Notes: a model not told the origin generated them from the letters alone. A DNA stretch of 61,525 bases from Thermotoga sp. (GCA_020722015.1 DYLQ01000007.1:9454-70978); one strand, 5' to 3'; numbered from the stretch's first letter, positions 48,829 through 59,233 are shown. Program-made: numbers and translations.

Positions 48829-51462
48829 TCACCAGCTTTCCCCAACCTCAATTTCCACTTTAAGTGGTACTTTCATGTTAAAAACATTTTCCATTGATTC
48901 TTCCACAATCTGTCTGAGTGTGTCAATTTCTTCTTCAGGCGCTTCAAAGACAAGTTCATCATGGACTTGAAGAATCATCATCGATCTCATTTTCTCTATC
49001 TTTCTGTCTATGTTTATCATGGCAAGTTTTATTATGTCCGCGGCACTTCCTTGGATGGGAGCGTTTATCGCCATCCTTTTTCCTTCTTCAACGATATTTT
49101 TGTTGGAACTTTTCAATTCTGGAATATCTCTTTTTCTTCCAAAGATCGTTTCAACATATCCATTTTTCATGGCAAATTCAATGGTCCTATCAAGATACGC
49201 TTTAACCTGCGGATAACTTGCGAAATAATGTTTTATGATCTCATCGGCACTTTGCGTCGGTATTTCAAGCCTTCTTGCAAGACCGTAAGCACTTATTCCA
49301 TAGGTTATGGCAAAATTAACCATTTTACCAACTCTGCGCATATCCGATGTCACCTGGTTTTGATCCACACCGTATATTTTGGAAGTCGTGATAGCATGAA
49401 TGTCTTGATTGTCTTTAAATGCTTCTGTAAGCGCCGGATCTCCGCTTACATGTGCAAGCACCCTTAACTCTATTTGGGAATAATCAGAACTTAATATCTT
49501 CCATCCAACTTTTTGGGCGCGTATTGCCTTTCTTATTTCAAGTCCTTCTTCATTTCTTGTGGGGATATTCTGCAAATTAGGTTCGCTGCTCGAAAGTCTA
49601 CCTGTTGAGGTACCTGTTTGATTAAAAGAAGTGTGAAGTCTTCCCGTTTTTGAGTTTATTAACTTCGGAAGTGCATCTATGTACGTCGATTTGAGTTTGA
49701 AATATTTCCTGTATTCAAGGAGCATCGAGATTATCGGATGTTCATCCTTCATCTCCTCAAGTACTTCTGCATCAGTCGAAAATGCCTTTGTGGAAGTTTT
49801 CTTTCGAGGTTTAAGCCCAAGCCTTGAGAAAAGTACCTCTGAAAGTTGTTTCGGAGAATTTATGTTGAATGGCATACCCCCCGAAAGATCATAAATCTTT
49901 TCTTCCATTTCTCTCAACTTTAAATCGTAATCTGTGGAGAGTTTTCTAAGAAAATCTTTATCCACATAAACACCGTTCATTTCCATTTTTGCAAGTACCT
50001 TGACAAGTGGCATTTCGATTTTGTAAAAAAGATCTATAAGATCCCGATCGTACAATTTTTTATTCAGTACATCGTAAAGTCTGTAAGTCATGTCCGCATC
50101 TTCCGCTGAATACTTTGTAGCATCTTCTACCGATACGTTTTCAAAATTTTTACCCTTGGTAACTTCTTTGTAAGAAATTCCGGCATAATTAAGATACCTC
50201 ATACCGAGATCTTCGAGTGAAAATCTTCTTTCATTTGGATTTAAGAGGTAAGCGGCTATCATAGTATCAAAATATGGGTTGAATTTTATTCCATGGTTCA
50301 TCATGACTTCAAGATCGTATTTCAAATTTTGACCGATTATTTTCGAATCTTGGTCTTCTAACAACGATTTTAAAGTTTCGAGTGCCCCCTGACCAACATT
50401 TTGTCCACTCTCGTGACCGACGGGAACGTAATAGCTGATCTGACCTTTTGAAAGAGAAAAGCCGACAAGCTTTGCCGCAAAAGGATCCAGCGAAGTTGTT
50501 TCTGTGTCAAAAGCAAACGGCTTTCTAAAAAAAGTTTCAGAGATTTTCCGGAATTCATCGATCGAACTAACGGCCAAGTAATTTGGCTCTGAACTCTGTC
50601 TATCGTAAAGATCGAATTCTGCTTTAAGAGAGTTAAATTGAAGTTCATCTAAAAGTTCAGAAAGTTTCTTCTTGTCCGGCCCTTCGTAAGGTACAATATC
50701 AAGGGATATTGGAACGTCCGAATATAAAGTTACAAGTTCTTTTGAGAGTTCCATGTTGGATTTTCCTTCGATGAGTAACTTTGAATATTTCTTTGAAATC
50801 TCATCAAGATGGTTGTATAAATTCTCAATATTTCCATATATATTCAGCAATTTCACAGCACTTTTTTCGCCTATGCCTTTAACGCCTGGAATGTTATCGG
50901 ATGCATCTCCAACGAGAGAAAGGTAATCTCCAATTTGCGATGGCTTGAGTTCGTATTTTTTAATCACCATTTGTTCGTCATACTCGACGAGATCTGAGAT
51001 ACCCAAAGAAGCAAATCTCAAAACCCTTATGTTGTCTCCAACAAGTTGAAGCAAGTCTTTGTCTCCCGTTATAATGTATATCAGATCAAAGCTTGAAGAA
51101 AATTTTTTGACAATTGTGGCTATGACATCATCAGCTTCGTATCCTGTTCCTTTCAGAAGCGGGATTTTAAGATCTTCTACCAATTTCTCTATATATGGCA
51201 ATTGAGCCAACATCATTTCAGGAGTCGGAATTCTGTTAGCCTTGTAAGCTTCAAACAGTGCATGCCTAAAAGTATGAACTTTTGAATCCATCACGAACAC
51301 AACGCTATCATTTTGTTTTACGCGCTCTCGTATGAATTTCAACAGCATTTTTGCGACGCCAAGAACTGCTCCCGTTGGTTTGCCATCGGATGTAGAAAGT
51401 GGCGGAAGCGCATAATATGCTCTGTAGACAAGAGCGGTACCATCAAAAATATAAAGTGACAA
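48829..51462 (-). CDS. polA: DNA polymerase I
   Basis: 877 residues. N-terminal 5'-3' exonuclease/flap domain (FDGTALVYRAYYA, TGYEADDVIATI, GDKDLLQL); 3'-5' exonuclease domain with metal ligands kept (FAFDTETTSLDPF, GQNLKYDLE, YSAEDADMTYRL), so proofreading should be active; polymerase motifs DYSQIELRVLAH (A), RRVGKMVNFAITYG (B) and QVHDELVFE (C). TTG 51462 with GGAGG upstream, directly after lgt. Confidence 0.97.
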   Translation of the reverse strand: MSLYIFDGTALVYRAYYALPPLSTSDGKPTGAVLGVAKMLLKFIRERVKQNDSVVFVMDSKVHTFRHALFEAYKANRIPTPEMMLAQLPYIEKLVEDLKIPLLKGTGYEADDVIATIVKKFSSSFDLIYIITGDKDLLQLVGDNIRVLRFASLGISDLVEYDEQMVIKKYELKPSQIGDYLSLVGDASDNIPGVKGIGEKSAVKLLNIYGNIENLYNHLDEISKKYSKLLIEGKSNMELSKELVTLYSDVPISLDIVPYEGPDKKKLSELLDELQFNSLKAEFDLYDRQSSEPNYLAVSSIDEFRKISETFFRKPFAFDTETTSLDPFAAKLVGFSLSKGQISYYVPVGHESGQNVGQGALETLKSLLEDQDSKIIGQNLKYDLEVMMNHGIKFNPYFDTMIAAYLLNPNERRFSLEDLGMRYLNYAGISYKEVTKGKNFENVSVEDATKYSAEDADMTYRLYDVLNKKLYDRDLIDLFYKIEMPLVKVLAKMEMNGVYVDKDFLRKLSTDYDLKLREMEEKIYDLSGGMPFNINSPKQLSEVLFSRLGLKPRKKTSTKAFSTDAEVLEEMKDEHPIISMLLEYRKYFKLKSTYIDALPKLINSKTGRLHTSFNQTGTSTGRLSSSEPNLQNIPTRNEEGLEIRKAIRAQKVGWKILSSDYSQIELRVLAHVSGDPALTEAFKDNQDIHAITTSKIYGVDQNQVTSDMRRVGKMVNFAITYGISAYGLARRLEIPTQSADEIIKHYFASYPQVKAYLDRTIEFAMKNGYVETIFGRKRDIPELKSSNKNIVEEGKRMAINAPIQGSAADIIKLAMINIDRKIEKMRSMMILQVHDELVFEAPEEEIDTLRQIVEESMENVFNMKVPLKVEIEVGESW

Positions 51463-51464
51463 CT

Positions 51465-52343
51465 TTAAGCCTCCTTGATTACCAGACCGTTGCGTTTAAT
51501 CCACGCAAATAAAAGGCCACCTGATATTATGAAGATAACTGGTACAACTTGATCTATTCTCAGAGAGTAGAACCAAAGGCTATCAAGTCTTAAAGCTTCG
51601 ACGAAAATCCTTAAAGTTGGGTAAAGCAAAAGATACAAAGCAAAAGTTTGACCATATTTTATCCTGTACTTCTTCGTAAATTCATAAAGAATGTAAAAGA
51701 TCAGGAAATCTCCGATTCCCTCGTATATGAAGGTTGGCGTGAAAAAAGCGAAATTACCGTACCCTGGCATTCTGTACATGGGGGGAACAAACATCTTCCA
51801 TGGCAGATCCGTAGGTACACCATATGCTTCGTGATTAAAAAAGTTTCCCCATCTACCCATACCCTGTGCAAAGGGGAGTACCATTCCAAGGGCATCCATT
51901 GCTTGAAGATACTTGAAAGATGCTCTCTTATTCAATTTTAGGTAAAGCCATCCTCCAAAAAACATTCCAATTAAGGCTCCAAAGATCGCCATCCCACCAG
52001 TCCAAGGTTCTAAAATTTGATTAACGTGATATTTGAAATATTCATTCCATGTGAAAGCAACATAAAATAACCTTCCTCCAACAACGGCAAATGGAATCGC
52101 CAAAACCATTGCTATTATGAACTCGTCTTCTTTTACACCCTCTCCAAGCAGTTGATTTCTTACAAGCAAGTAGGCTATTACGACAGATGAACCTATTATA
52201 ACGCCGTACCATTTGATATGTAAAAATGCATTATTTATAAGGTAAGGATCCAGTACAAGACTTCCCGAAAAGGTAATTTTTAAGAAGAAATAAATAGCTA
52301 TGATGACAGCTGTCACTATTGACCAAAAAAGCATTTTTTTCAA
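51465..52343 (-). CDS. lgt: Prolipoprotein diacylglyceryl transferase
   Basis: Membrane enzyme attaching diacylglycerol to lipobox cysteines. 292 residues, about seven helices; HIKWYGVIIG, GGRLFYV and the signature GMGRWGNFFNHEAYG (essential Arg and Asn). TTG 52343 has GGGAGG 7 bases upstream and overlaps the rarA stop as TTGA. The first helix makes it slightly longer than usual. It can serve the lipoprotein at 6761. Confidence 0.94.
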   Translation of the reverse strand: MKKMLFWSIVTAVIIAIYFFLKITFSGSLVLDPYLINNAFLHIKWYGVIIGSSVVIAYLLVRNQLLGEGVKEDEFIIAMVLAIPFAVVGGRLFYVAFTWNEYFKYHVNQILEPWTGGMAIFGALIGMFFGGWLYLKLNKRASFKYLQAMDALGMVLPFAQGMGRWGNFFNHEAYGVPTDLPWKMFVPPMYRMPGYGNFAFFTPTFIYEGIGDFLIFYILYEFTKKYRIKYGQTFALYLLLYPTLRIFVEALRLDSLWFYSLRIDQVVPVIFIISGGLLFAWIKRNGLVIKEA

Positions 52344-53635
52344 TTTTCTGCCTCCCTTTTTTTGAAATCTTTCCATAGAGTTTCAAGTCTTTCTTTGATT
52401 TTAGCCTCAACGCCTCTGTTTGATGGTGTATAAAAGACATGGCCTTTCAACCTTTCGGGAAGGTAATTTTCCATGAGAAATGCTCCCTCGACATCATGAG
52501 GATAAACATATCCTTGCGAATATCCCATTTCTTTCATGAGGTTAGTGGGTGCGTTTCTTATTTTTAAGGGTACCTCTTCAAATGGGTTATCTCGCGCCTC
52601 TTTTGCCGCGTTCAAATAAGCCAAATACGCAGAATTGCTTTTAGGGGCTACGGCGCAATATATAACAGCTTCTGCAAGAGCCGTAGTACATTCGGGCATT
52701 CCTATGAAATCGGAAGCCTGGTAGGCATCTATCGCTATACTTAGGGCTCTCGGATCTGCGAGACCGATATCTTCAGATGCAAATCTCACAACTCTTCTTG
52801 CTATGTAAAGAGGATTTTCACCAGATTCAAGCATTCTTGCAAGATAATAAACTGCGGCATCAGGATCACTTCCTCTCATGCTCTTGTGAAGGGCTGAGAT
52901 AAAATCGTAATGTTCATCCGCATGCTTTCTGTATCTTGGAATCGCTTTTTGCAAGAGCAATTCGATTTTATCGGATGAAACTGAACTTATGTCGTGTCTC
53001 CTTGCAAATTCGATCACTTCCTGAACCATGTTCAAAGCCATTCTTGCATCTCCACCGCTTAAGTTAGCGATGATGTCAATTGATAAATCATCAAAAGTTA
53101 TCTTTTCGAATTTCAAAGCTCTTACTATGATTTTCTTCACATCATCATTCGAAAGCGGCTTAAAGACAAAAACATGACATCTTGAAAGCAAGGCTGGATT
53201 TATCTCAAAACTCGGATTCTCGGTAGTTGCACCGATTAATATCACAGATCCGGACTCCACGAATTGCAAAAGCGTATCTTGTTGAGATTTGTTAAATCTA
53301 TGTATTTCATCCACAAATATGATCGTCTGCTTGCCAGTTTTTTTGAAAATTTCATAGGCCTTCTCCATTAGAGGTTTAAGTTCTCCAACACCCTCGTTTG
53401 CCGCGCTGAAATGTTTGAACTCTTTTTTCGTAAGATGCCTTATCACCTCTGCAAGAGAAGTCTTTCCACACCCTGGAGGTCCATAAAGAATGGCACTGTA
53501 AAGATCATCACTTTCTATAGCCTCCCTTAACGGCATTCTCGGCGATAAAAGATGATCTTGCCCGATGAATTCTTCAAAATTCCTTGGCCTTAGCTTTAAG
53601 GCTAAGGGTTCATCATTCCATAAATTCTCTTGCAA
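52340..53635 (-). CDS. rarA: Replication-associated recombination ATPase RarA/MgsA
   Basis: AAA+ clamp-loader-like ATPase acting at stalled forks. 431 residues; [20 protein letters not shown], Walker [12 protein letters not shown], Walker [17 protein letters not shown], sensor GATTENPSF and C-terminal tetramerisation region ([12 protein letters not shown]). The TTG at 53635 begins one base after the galE stop with GAGG upstream; the longer frame to 53686 lies inside galE. Confidence 0.95.
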   Translation of the reverse strand: MQENLWNDEPLALKLRPRNFEEFIGQDHLLSPRMPLREAIESDDLYSAILYGPPGCGKTSLAEVIRHLTKKEFKHFSAANEGVGELKPLMEKAYEIFKKTGKQTIIFVDEIHRFNKSQQDTLLQFVESGSVILIGATTENPSFEINPALLSRCHVFVFKPLSNDDVKKIIVRALKFEKITFDDLSIDIIANLSGGDARMALNMVQEVIEFARRHDISSVSSDKIELLLQKAIPRYRKHADEHYDFISALHKSMRGSDPDAAVYYLARMLESGENPLYIARRVVRFASEDIGLADPRALSIAIDAYQASDFIGMPECTTALAEAVIYCAVAPKSNSAYLAYLNAAKEARDNPFEEVPLKIRNAPTNLMKEMGYSQGYVYPHDVEGAFLMENYLPERLKGHVFYTPSNRGVEAKIKERLETLWKDFKKREAEN

Positions 53636-53636
53636 T

Positions 53637-54569
53637 TCACTTTCCTCTTTCAAAATATGAAACTGTTTCTGAAATTCCTCTCTCAAAATCGTAGGAAGGT
53701 TCCCAATTAAGAATATTTTTGGCCTTCGAATTTTCCAAAATACTTTTTCTTAAATCGCCAGCTCTTGCCGGCCCATAAATTGGCTCAGGAGTGTAATTTA
53801 TTTTCGACTTTAAAGTTTGAAAAACATCATTTACACTCTTACCCATACCGGTACCGATATTTATACTTTCTCCATCTCCAATTTCAATGGCTTTGATATT
53901 CGCATTGACAACATCTTTGACGTAAACATAATCTCTTATATACTCACCGTCTCCGTTTATCGTCACTTGTTCTCCTCTAAGCATTCTCTTTGCAAATATG
54001 GCGATTACGCCGGCTTCACCATCAGGATTCTGCCTTGGACCGTAGACATTTCCGTATCTCAATGCGGTATACCTCAAACCAAATTCTTTTTCGTAAAATT
54101 TAAGATATTTCTCGCAAGACAACTTCGCTATTCCATAAGGAGAAAAAGGATCAGGGCACACACTTTCAGGGGTCGGATAGATTTTTGGATCCTCACCGTA
54201 CATGACCCCTCCGGATGAGGAAAATACAACTTTCTCAATGCCGTACTTTACACAAAGATCAAGCAAATTTATCATTCCCATGATGTTCACTTCTGCATCG
54301 TAAAAAGGTTCCCTTACAGATTTGGAAACAGATATCTGTGCGGCGGTATGAATTAAGTATCTTGGCCTTTCAGCTTGAAAAACTTTTTCGAGTTGTTCTT
54401 TATTTCTCACATCGCACTCATAAAATATGACATCTGAAGGAAGATTTGTTCTATTCCCAGTGGAAAGATCATCCACGACAATAGGATTTTCTCCCAATTT
54501 AATAAGTTCATCAACGATGTTTGAACCTATAAAACCGGCTCCACCTGTCACTAAAAATTTTTTTGACAT
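53637..54569 (-). CDS. galE: NAD-dependent epimerase, UDP-glucose 4-epimerase-like
   Basis: Short-chain dehydrogenase-fold sugar-nucleotide epimerase. 310 residues; Rossmann motif TGGAGFIGSNIVDEL, VDDLSTGNR, catalytic Ser in VFSSSGGVMYG and Tyr/Lys in SPYGIAKLSCEKY. ATG 54569 with GGAGG 7 bases upstream. Probably interconverts UDP-Glc and UDP-Gal (or the N-acetyl forms) for envelope sugars; the exact sugar is not fixed by sequence. First gene of the galE-rarA-lgt-polA-usp-miaB-mutS run. Confidence 0.88.
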   Translation of the reverse strand: MSKKFLVTGGAGFIGSNIVDELIKLGENPIVVDDLSTGNRTNLPSDVIFYECDVRNKEQLEKVFQAERPRYLIHTAAQISVSKSVREPFYDAEVNIMGMINLLDLCVKYGIEKVVFSSSGGVMYGEDPKIYPTPESVCPDPFSPYGIAKLSCEKYLKFYEKEFGLRYTALRYGNVYGPRQNPDGEAGVIAIFAKRMLRGEQVTINGDGEYIRDYVYVKDVVNANIKAIEIGDGESINIGTGMGKSVNDVFQTLKSKINYTPEPIYGPARAGDLRKSILENSKAKNILNWEPSYDFERGISETVSYFERGK

Positions 54570-54653
54570 TACTTTACCTCCATTTTTTGTCAAATACACT
54601 CAAAAAATACGATAAACACCGATCAAATCTGCCATCATCTTGCTACAATCTGC

Positions 54654-55715
54654 TTATATATGATCCTTGATGCTACGCCATTCATCGTTTGATCCAATCG
54701 AAGGTTTTTTCCTTGTAAAAGGTCTCACGGATCGTTCAAGAATTCTTGAGAATTTTGTGAACCACATTTCGTCCTTTGAAATCGGCTGAATTTTTATAGA
54801 ATAAAGACCTGCAAGATTTGCCATCAATATATCGGTAAAAAGTTGATCTCCTATAACTGCAACCTCTTTTTTTGATACGCCGTACATTTTAGTTATTCTC
54901 ATAATTTTTCTTGTTAAAGGCTTATGAGCATGTTTAAAAACTTTTATTCCGTTCTTGAGGATCACGTCAAGAGCAGGAGAATCACCATTTGACAAAATCA
55001 CAATTTTACTTTTTTGAGAAAGATTTTTAAGTAAACTTAAGGTTTTAACGTCAACTTGAACTGATCTCCATTTAGCTAAGGTACCATCCATATCAAAAAC
55101 GAAGAGTTTTATGCCATTTGAGATCAGGCGATCGTAATTGATCTCGAAAATATCATTTGCCCATTCATTAGGAGAAATCAATTCTCCAATTCTGAAAAGC
55201 CATCCAAAAGTATAGAAAATAAGGTAATAAGACATTTTCTCAAGTAAAACAAGCAAACTTAGGGCAATTCCCACTCCGGGATAAGGTTCAACCAGTATGG
55301 TATACATTCCCATTCTGTTTCCGGCAATTACATCGGTAAAGAAAAGATCCCCAACAAATACAACTTTAGTGGGAGGTAAATTTACGGTTTTGAGAGCCAA
55401 CTTTAAAACCTTTAATCCCGGTTTCCTTGCCCTTGCAAAAACCTTTATTTCCGGTAATTCACTTCTCAATTTCTTCGTTCTTTCATAAGATGCATTCGTC
55501 ACGATCACGATTTTGAAACCCATTTTGATAAGGTCTTTCAACAAATTTAGAACTTCATTTTGAATTTGATGCAAAAGTGGAGCTAAGGTGTTATCATAAT
55601 CGAATATTATAACCTCAAAACCCCACAATTTAAGCCTATCATAAGGTATTTCATCAAGAGACTTAAAATGCTCCCTTGGTATTGGTTTCCTAAAGAACTC
55701 CAAGACTCGGCCCAT
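54654..55715 (-). CDS. Tandem YqeG-like HAD phosphatase (two domains)
   Basis: 353 residues holding two YqeG/HAD-IIIA phosphatase domains in one chain. Domain 1 has FDYDNTLAPL (Asp39, Asp41) and VGDLFFTDVIAGNRMG; domain 2 has FDMDGTLAKW (Asp208, Asp210) and IGDQLFTDILMANLAG. Both active sites look intact. A strongly hydrophobic linker (about 147-174) joins them and could bind the membrane. YqeG proteins are normally about 170 residues with one domain. ATG 55715 overlaps the previous gene by 26 bases. Substrate unknown; phosphatidylglycerophosphate-type substrates are known for related enzymes. Confidence 0.85.
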   Translation of the reverse strand: MGRVLEFFRKPIPREHFKSLDEIPYDRLKLWGFEVIIFDYDNTLAPLLHQIQNEVLNLLKDLIKMGFKIVIVTNASYERTKKLRSELPEIKVFARARKPGLKVLKLALKTVNLPPTKVVFVGDLFFTDVIAGNRMGMYTILVEPYPGVGIALSLLVLLEKMSYYLIFYTFGWLFRIGELISPNEWANDIFEINYDRLISNGIKLFVFDMDGTLAKWRSVQVDVKTLSLLKNLSQKSKIVILSNGDSPALDVILKNGIKVFKHAHKPLTRKIMRITKMYGVSKKEVAVIGDQLFTDILMANLAGLYSIKIQPISKDEMWFTKFSRILERSVRPFTRKKPSIGSNDEWRSIKDHI

Positions 55716-55932
55716 ATTTCACCACTTCAAGATGAAGTTCATCTTTCAAATAATTTAACAATTTCAGCATATCTGGAAGATCTGTGTCCACAACGACTAT
55801 TTTTAAAAGATTTGATTTTGGATCGACATTTCTCACATTTAAAAGATTATCTTCTGCTTCTAACATGTAATTAACCATGTGAATGTCAGATTCATCGATT
55901 TTAACATAAAGATCGTATTCTAATGTACTCAA
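55690..55932 (-). CDS. DUF4911-like small protein
   Basis: 80 residues from TTG 55932, whose codon overlaps the barrel gene's stop (TTGA). The text YVKIDESDIHMVNYMLEAEDN and NVRNVDPKSNLLKIVV resembles the DUF4911 family, a short alpha/beta fold of unknown function. It overlaps the following double-HAD gene by 26 bases, so the two are almost certainly made together. Frames upstream of 55932 lie inside the barrel gene. Confidence 0.7.
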   Translation of the reverse strand: MSTLEYDLYVKIDESDIHMVNYMLEAEDNLLNVRNVDPKSNLLKIVVVDTDLPDMLKLLNYLKDELHLEVVKYGPSLGVL

Positions 55933-56999
55933 AAATTCACATCCATTCCGTAACGATATGAAGGCATTCCTCCATCTCCATAAATTCCAAACCAACCTTC
56001 AACATTCGTTGAAAGTAAATTCAAATTCGTCGAAGTGTAAAGATCAAAAAGATATGTACCGCTACTTTTTAATTTTACATCACCGCCAACGTTAAATTGC
56101 AAAAAACTAAATCCGAAAGGTGCGGAGCTGAAATTTGCATCAACCCAATAATTTTGTGCTGATTGAATTGAAAAACTTGCCCCTAAAATGCCTAAGGGAT
56201 TTCTGTAATTGGATCCAATCGAGTAAAGCGGCGTTGAAACAAGAGTCATTTTGGCGTAAAATGAGAAAATACTCGAATTCAGGCCGGCTGTAATCGTGGA
56301 AGTCGATTCTGTATCATATAAAACGTAAGGCATCACATCATCACCCATGTAAACAGCGTAAAATTTTGGTTTAAACTGCAACAAAGGTATAACGTAGCAT
56401 CCTCCGACGTTGAAAATGATATTCCCAATGTTAATTGGTAAATATGCACTTATCGACGCAGTCGATTGACTTGTCAAATCACCTTCGACGGAAAAGCCGC
56501 TGGGAAATGTAAATGAAATACTTGAACCTTTAGAATTCATAAAGCCAAGCGTTGAAATCGGCCCCATGTTAAAACCAAGAGAAAAATTAGACAATTGCGC
56601 TTGATTGTAGTTGTAATTCATCAATCCTGAGATAATTGGAGTTTCAAAATTTAGACCCATTTCACTTGAATTATCTACGGAAAAATTGTATTGACTTCTC
56701 TGAAAAGTTTTGCCGGGGAAATTTGTACCGTTAAAGGTTGAAAGTGCAAAATTATTCTTTGCAGATTGAAGCACTTGTAAGGAAGATATGGCAACAGCAG
56801 AAGATGGCTTTGATATTTTTTCAGAGACAAAGTTTTTAGGAAGCAAAAGTACATCGATACCAACATTTGTTGCCGCAAAAGTGCCGGTAAATTCAAGTGT
56901 GTGAGAGTAATAATTTGCATTTATCTCAAGATTTATAGGTATTGCGAAAATCAACGTACCCAGCCCAAATGTCAGAATAAAAAAATACAAAATTTTCAT
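55929..56999 (-). CDS. Exported beta-barrel-like envelope protein
   Basis: About 356 residues with signal peptide (MKILYFFILTFGLGTLIFA) and many short amphipathic strands rich in Asn, Ser, Gly and aromatic residues; the C-terminal strand ends YRYGMDVNF, the terminal Phe expected of outer-membrane barrels. No named family recognised. ATG 56999 follows GGTGA; a GTG at 57008 overlapping the TPR stop (GTGA) is an alternative start. It is coupled to the TPR gene and to the DUF4911-like gene. Probably sits in the outer envelope (toga); a cargo or pore function cannot be read from sequence. Confidence 0.7.
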   Translation of the reverse strand: MKILYFFILTFGLGTLIFAIPINLEINANYYSHTLEFTGTFAATNVGIDVLLLPKNFVSEKISKPSSAVAISSLQVLQSAKNNFALSTFNGTNFPGKTFQRSQYNFSVDNSSEMGLNFETPIISGLMNYNYNQAQLSNFSLGFNMGPISTLGFMNSKGSSISFTFPSGFSVEGDLTSQSTASISAYLPINIGNIIFNVGGCYVIPLLQFKPKFYAVYMGDDVMPYVLYDTESTSTITAGLNSSIFSFYAKMTLVSTPLYSIGSNYRNPLGILGASFSIQSAQNYWVDANFSSAPFGFSFLQFNVGGDVKLKSSGTYLFDLYTSTNLNLLSTNVEGWFGIYGDGGMPSYRYGMDVNF

Positions 57000-57004
57000 C
57001 GGTT

Positions 57005-59233
57005 TCACCGCTTTTCAAGCACAGAAAGCCTGGCTTGAGCCTTGGAAGAATAAGGTGAATTCGGAAATTTTGATATCAAAGAATTGTAAATCTGTACAGC
57101 ATTGCTCGCCTGACCAATATTTTCGTAAGAAAGACCTATATAGTAAAGAGCCTCCGGTACTCTTTGATCTGATGGGAAAAGAGAAACTAAGGCAAAGAAA
57201 GCATCTTTTGCATTTGAATAATCCTGCAAAGAATAGAACAGGTTTCCAAGATCGTAAGCGGCATTTGGAGCTACACTGCTTGATGGGTATAGCATGTAAA
57301 CATCTTTGAAATACTTTTCGGCATTCTTCATGTCATTTATGGATTGATAATATTTTGCATCTATGTAGAGTATGCCCCCTTTAGCATCATTCGAAATATT
57401 TTGACTTGAAAGAGAAGTAACTATGGAAAAAGCTTTTGAAAGATCATTTGTCTTCATGTAAGCATTTGCTTTGTAATATATCAGATCATTTTTCGTGGAT
57501 ATACTCGGATACGCTTGTAATATAGAATCAACGTAAGCGGGTATCTGTGCATAAAGGCCGAGCTTACCCATCGCGATGGTTTTAAGGACGTAAACAGATG
57601 ACCTGTAAATATCTTGAAAATCGTATTTTGCAATCCAATCGTAAGTTGCTATTGCCGAATTATAATCTTTTAAATTAACGTACGATTGACTAAGATAGTA
57701 AGCTGCGTTAAGAGCAGTGTTAGGGTCGATAGTTCTGTTGTTTATCACGTAAGAAAACTGGGTAATGGCATTTTTGTAATCCGAATTGTTGTAATACATC
57801 AAACCAAGGTTATATTCTGCAGAAAGTTTTGTCGTTTGATCACCAAAGTTTATGGCATTTCTGTAAGCATCTATTGCATTGGTGTATTGAGAAGCCTTAG
57901 CGTAAATATCGCCTTCTAACATGTAAGCACTTGCTTTTGTATCCGAACTTTGAGTTGTTTGTATGAGATTTGACAACGTTGAAACGGCAAGAGAATAATT
58001 GCTTTCAAGATTGTAAGTATATGCGAGCCAGTATGTCGCAGAATCTTTGAGAGGTTCCGAAAGTTTTGAAAGATTTGTGAATATCGTTATGGCTTGCTGA
58101 TAGTCCCCATCTTCAAGGTAAGTTTTCCCTTCTTCAAGATTTATCTGATTTACGTAAGATTGAAATTTAGTCTTCATCTGCTTGTAAAGGTCAACAGCAC
58201 TGCTGAAATTCTTGTTTTCTCTCAAAGTGCTGCCAGCACTGATTCCGGCGTTGAAAGCCAATTCCAAATTTGTAGAATTGTTGAGCACATTCTCCCAATC
58301 GGATATCGCCTGCGTGTAATTACCCATCTTATATTCAGCCCATGCTTTTGCATTTAAAGCATAATAGATTGAGGCACCATGTCCAATCTGTGAGGCGTTC
58401 TGAAATGTGGTTATTGCTTCCTTGTATTGACCATTTTCGTAATATGATTGACCAAGGATCATGTAGAGATCAAAAGTCCAACTCGTTGGTGAATATGATT
58501 TTATGGCATTAGAAGCGGTATTGATGGCATCTTGAATCTTACCTGAATTCAAATAAGAGTAAGATTGATAGTAGATGGATGGTTCCACGACGTTTAAGTC
58601 ATCGGAGTATTGCGGAATCTTTTGAAAATCAGAAATGGCTTGGGAATAATTGCCAAGATTGAAGTTAACCCTTCCGGTGTAATAATAAGCCCAGGCTTTC
58701 CATTGATTTGATTGAACTGTGCTCAAAACAGAGGTTGCTTGTGAATATTGGCCGAGGTTGAAATATATTCCACCTACAAGTACCTTAGTTTCATCACCGT
58801 AAGTTGAAGAAGTGTAAAGCTTTGAAAAGTACTTTATCGCGTTTGAACTGTCTCCATTTTCCATGTAAGAATAACCAAGAGAGTAAACCGAATACTCATA
58901 ATCTGGCGAATCTTTTGGAAGATATTGGACAGCCATACCATAAGATTTTATAGCCTCCGGATAATTTTTTAGAAGGTAATAGGCATCACCCAAAGTTTCA
59001 TAGGCCTGACCGATATATTGAGATGGTTCGGTATACTGAGAAAGAAAAAGGTTCATTTGTGCTATGGCTTGATTAATTCCGGACACATCTCCATACTCCT
59101 TGTACAGTTGAATGCTATTCTGAGCACCTATAAGCATGTTTATGCCATTTTGATCTACAGGCATTGCAAATGAAATTGACGAATAGACAAACAAACTTAA
59201 AAATGTAAAGAGGATGAAAATATTTTTTTTCAT
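57005..59233 (-). CDS. Exported TPR-repeat protein
   Basis: 742 residues: signal peptide MKKNIFILFTFLSLFVYSSISFA and then about 17 tetratricopeptide repeats over nearly the whole length (YLLKNYPEAIKSYGMAVQY, YENGQYKEAITTFQNASQ, YSLQDYSNAKDAFFALVSLFP, ENIGQASNAVQIYNSLISKFP). ATG 59233 behind AGGGAG. Periplasmic TPR proteins act as scaffolds, as BamD or YbgF do; coupling to the following barrel gene fits an envelope-assembly role, which is inference. Confidence 0.85.
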   Translation of the reverse strand: MKKNIFILFTFLSLFVYSSISFAMPVDQNGINMLIGAQNSIQLYKEYGDVSGINQAIAQMNLFLSQYTEPSQYIGQAYETLGDAYYLLKNYPEAIKSYGMAVQYLPKDSPDYEYSVYSLGYSYMENGDSSNAIKYFSKLYTSSTYGDETKVLVGGIYFNLGQYSQATSVLSTVQSNQWKAWAYYYTGRVNFNLGNYSQAISDFQKIPQYSDDLNVVEPSIYYQSYSYLNSGKIQDAINTASNAIKSYSPTSWTFDLYMILGQSYYENGQYKEAITTFQNASQIGHGASIYYALNAKAWAEYKMGNYTQAISDWENVLNNSTNLELAFNAGISAGSTLRENKNFSSAVDLYKQMKTKFQSYVNQINLEEGKTYLEDGDYQQAITIFTNLSKLSEPLKDSATYWLAYTYNLESNYSLAVSTLSNLIQTTQSSDTKASAYMLEGDIYAKASQYTNAIDAYRNAINFGDQTTKLSAEYNLGLMYYNNSDYKNAITQFSYVINNRTIDPNTALNAAYYLSQSYVNLKDYNSAIATYDWIAKYDFQDIYRSSVYVLKTIAMGKLGLYAQIPAYVDSILQAYPSISTKNDLIYYKANAYMKTNDLSKAFSIVTSLSSQNISNDAKGGILYIDAKYYQSINDMKNAEKYFKDVYMLYPSSSVAPNAAYDLGNLFYSLQDYSNAKDAFFALVSLFPSDQRVPEALYYIGLSYENIGQASNAVQIYNSLISKFPNSPYSSKAQARLSVLEKR

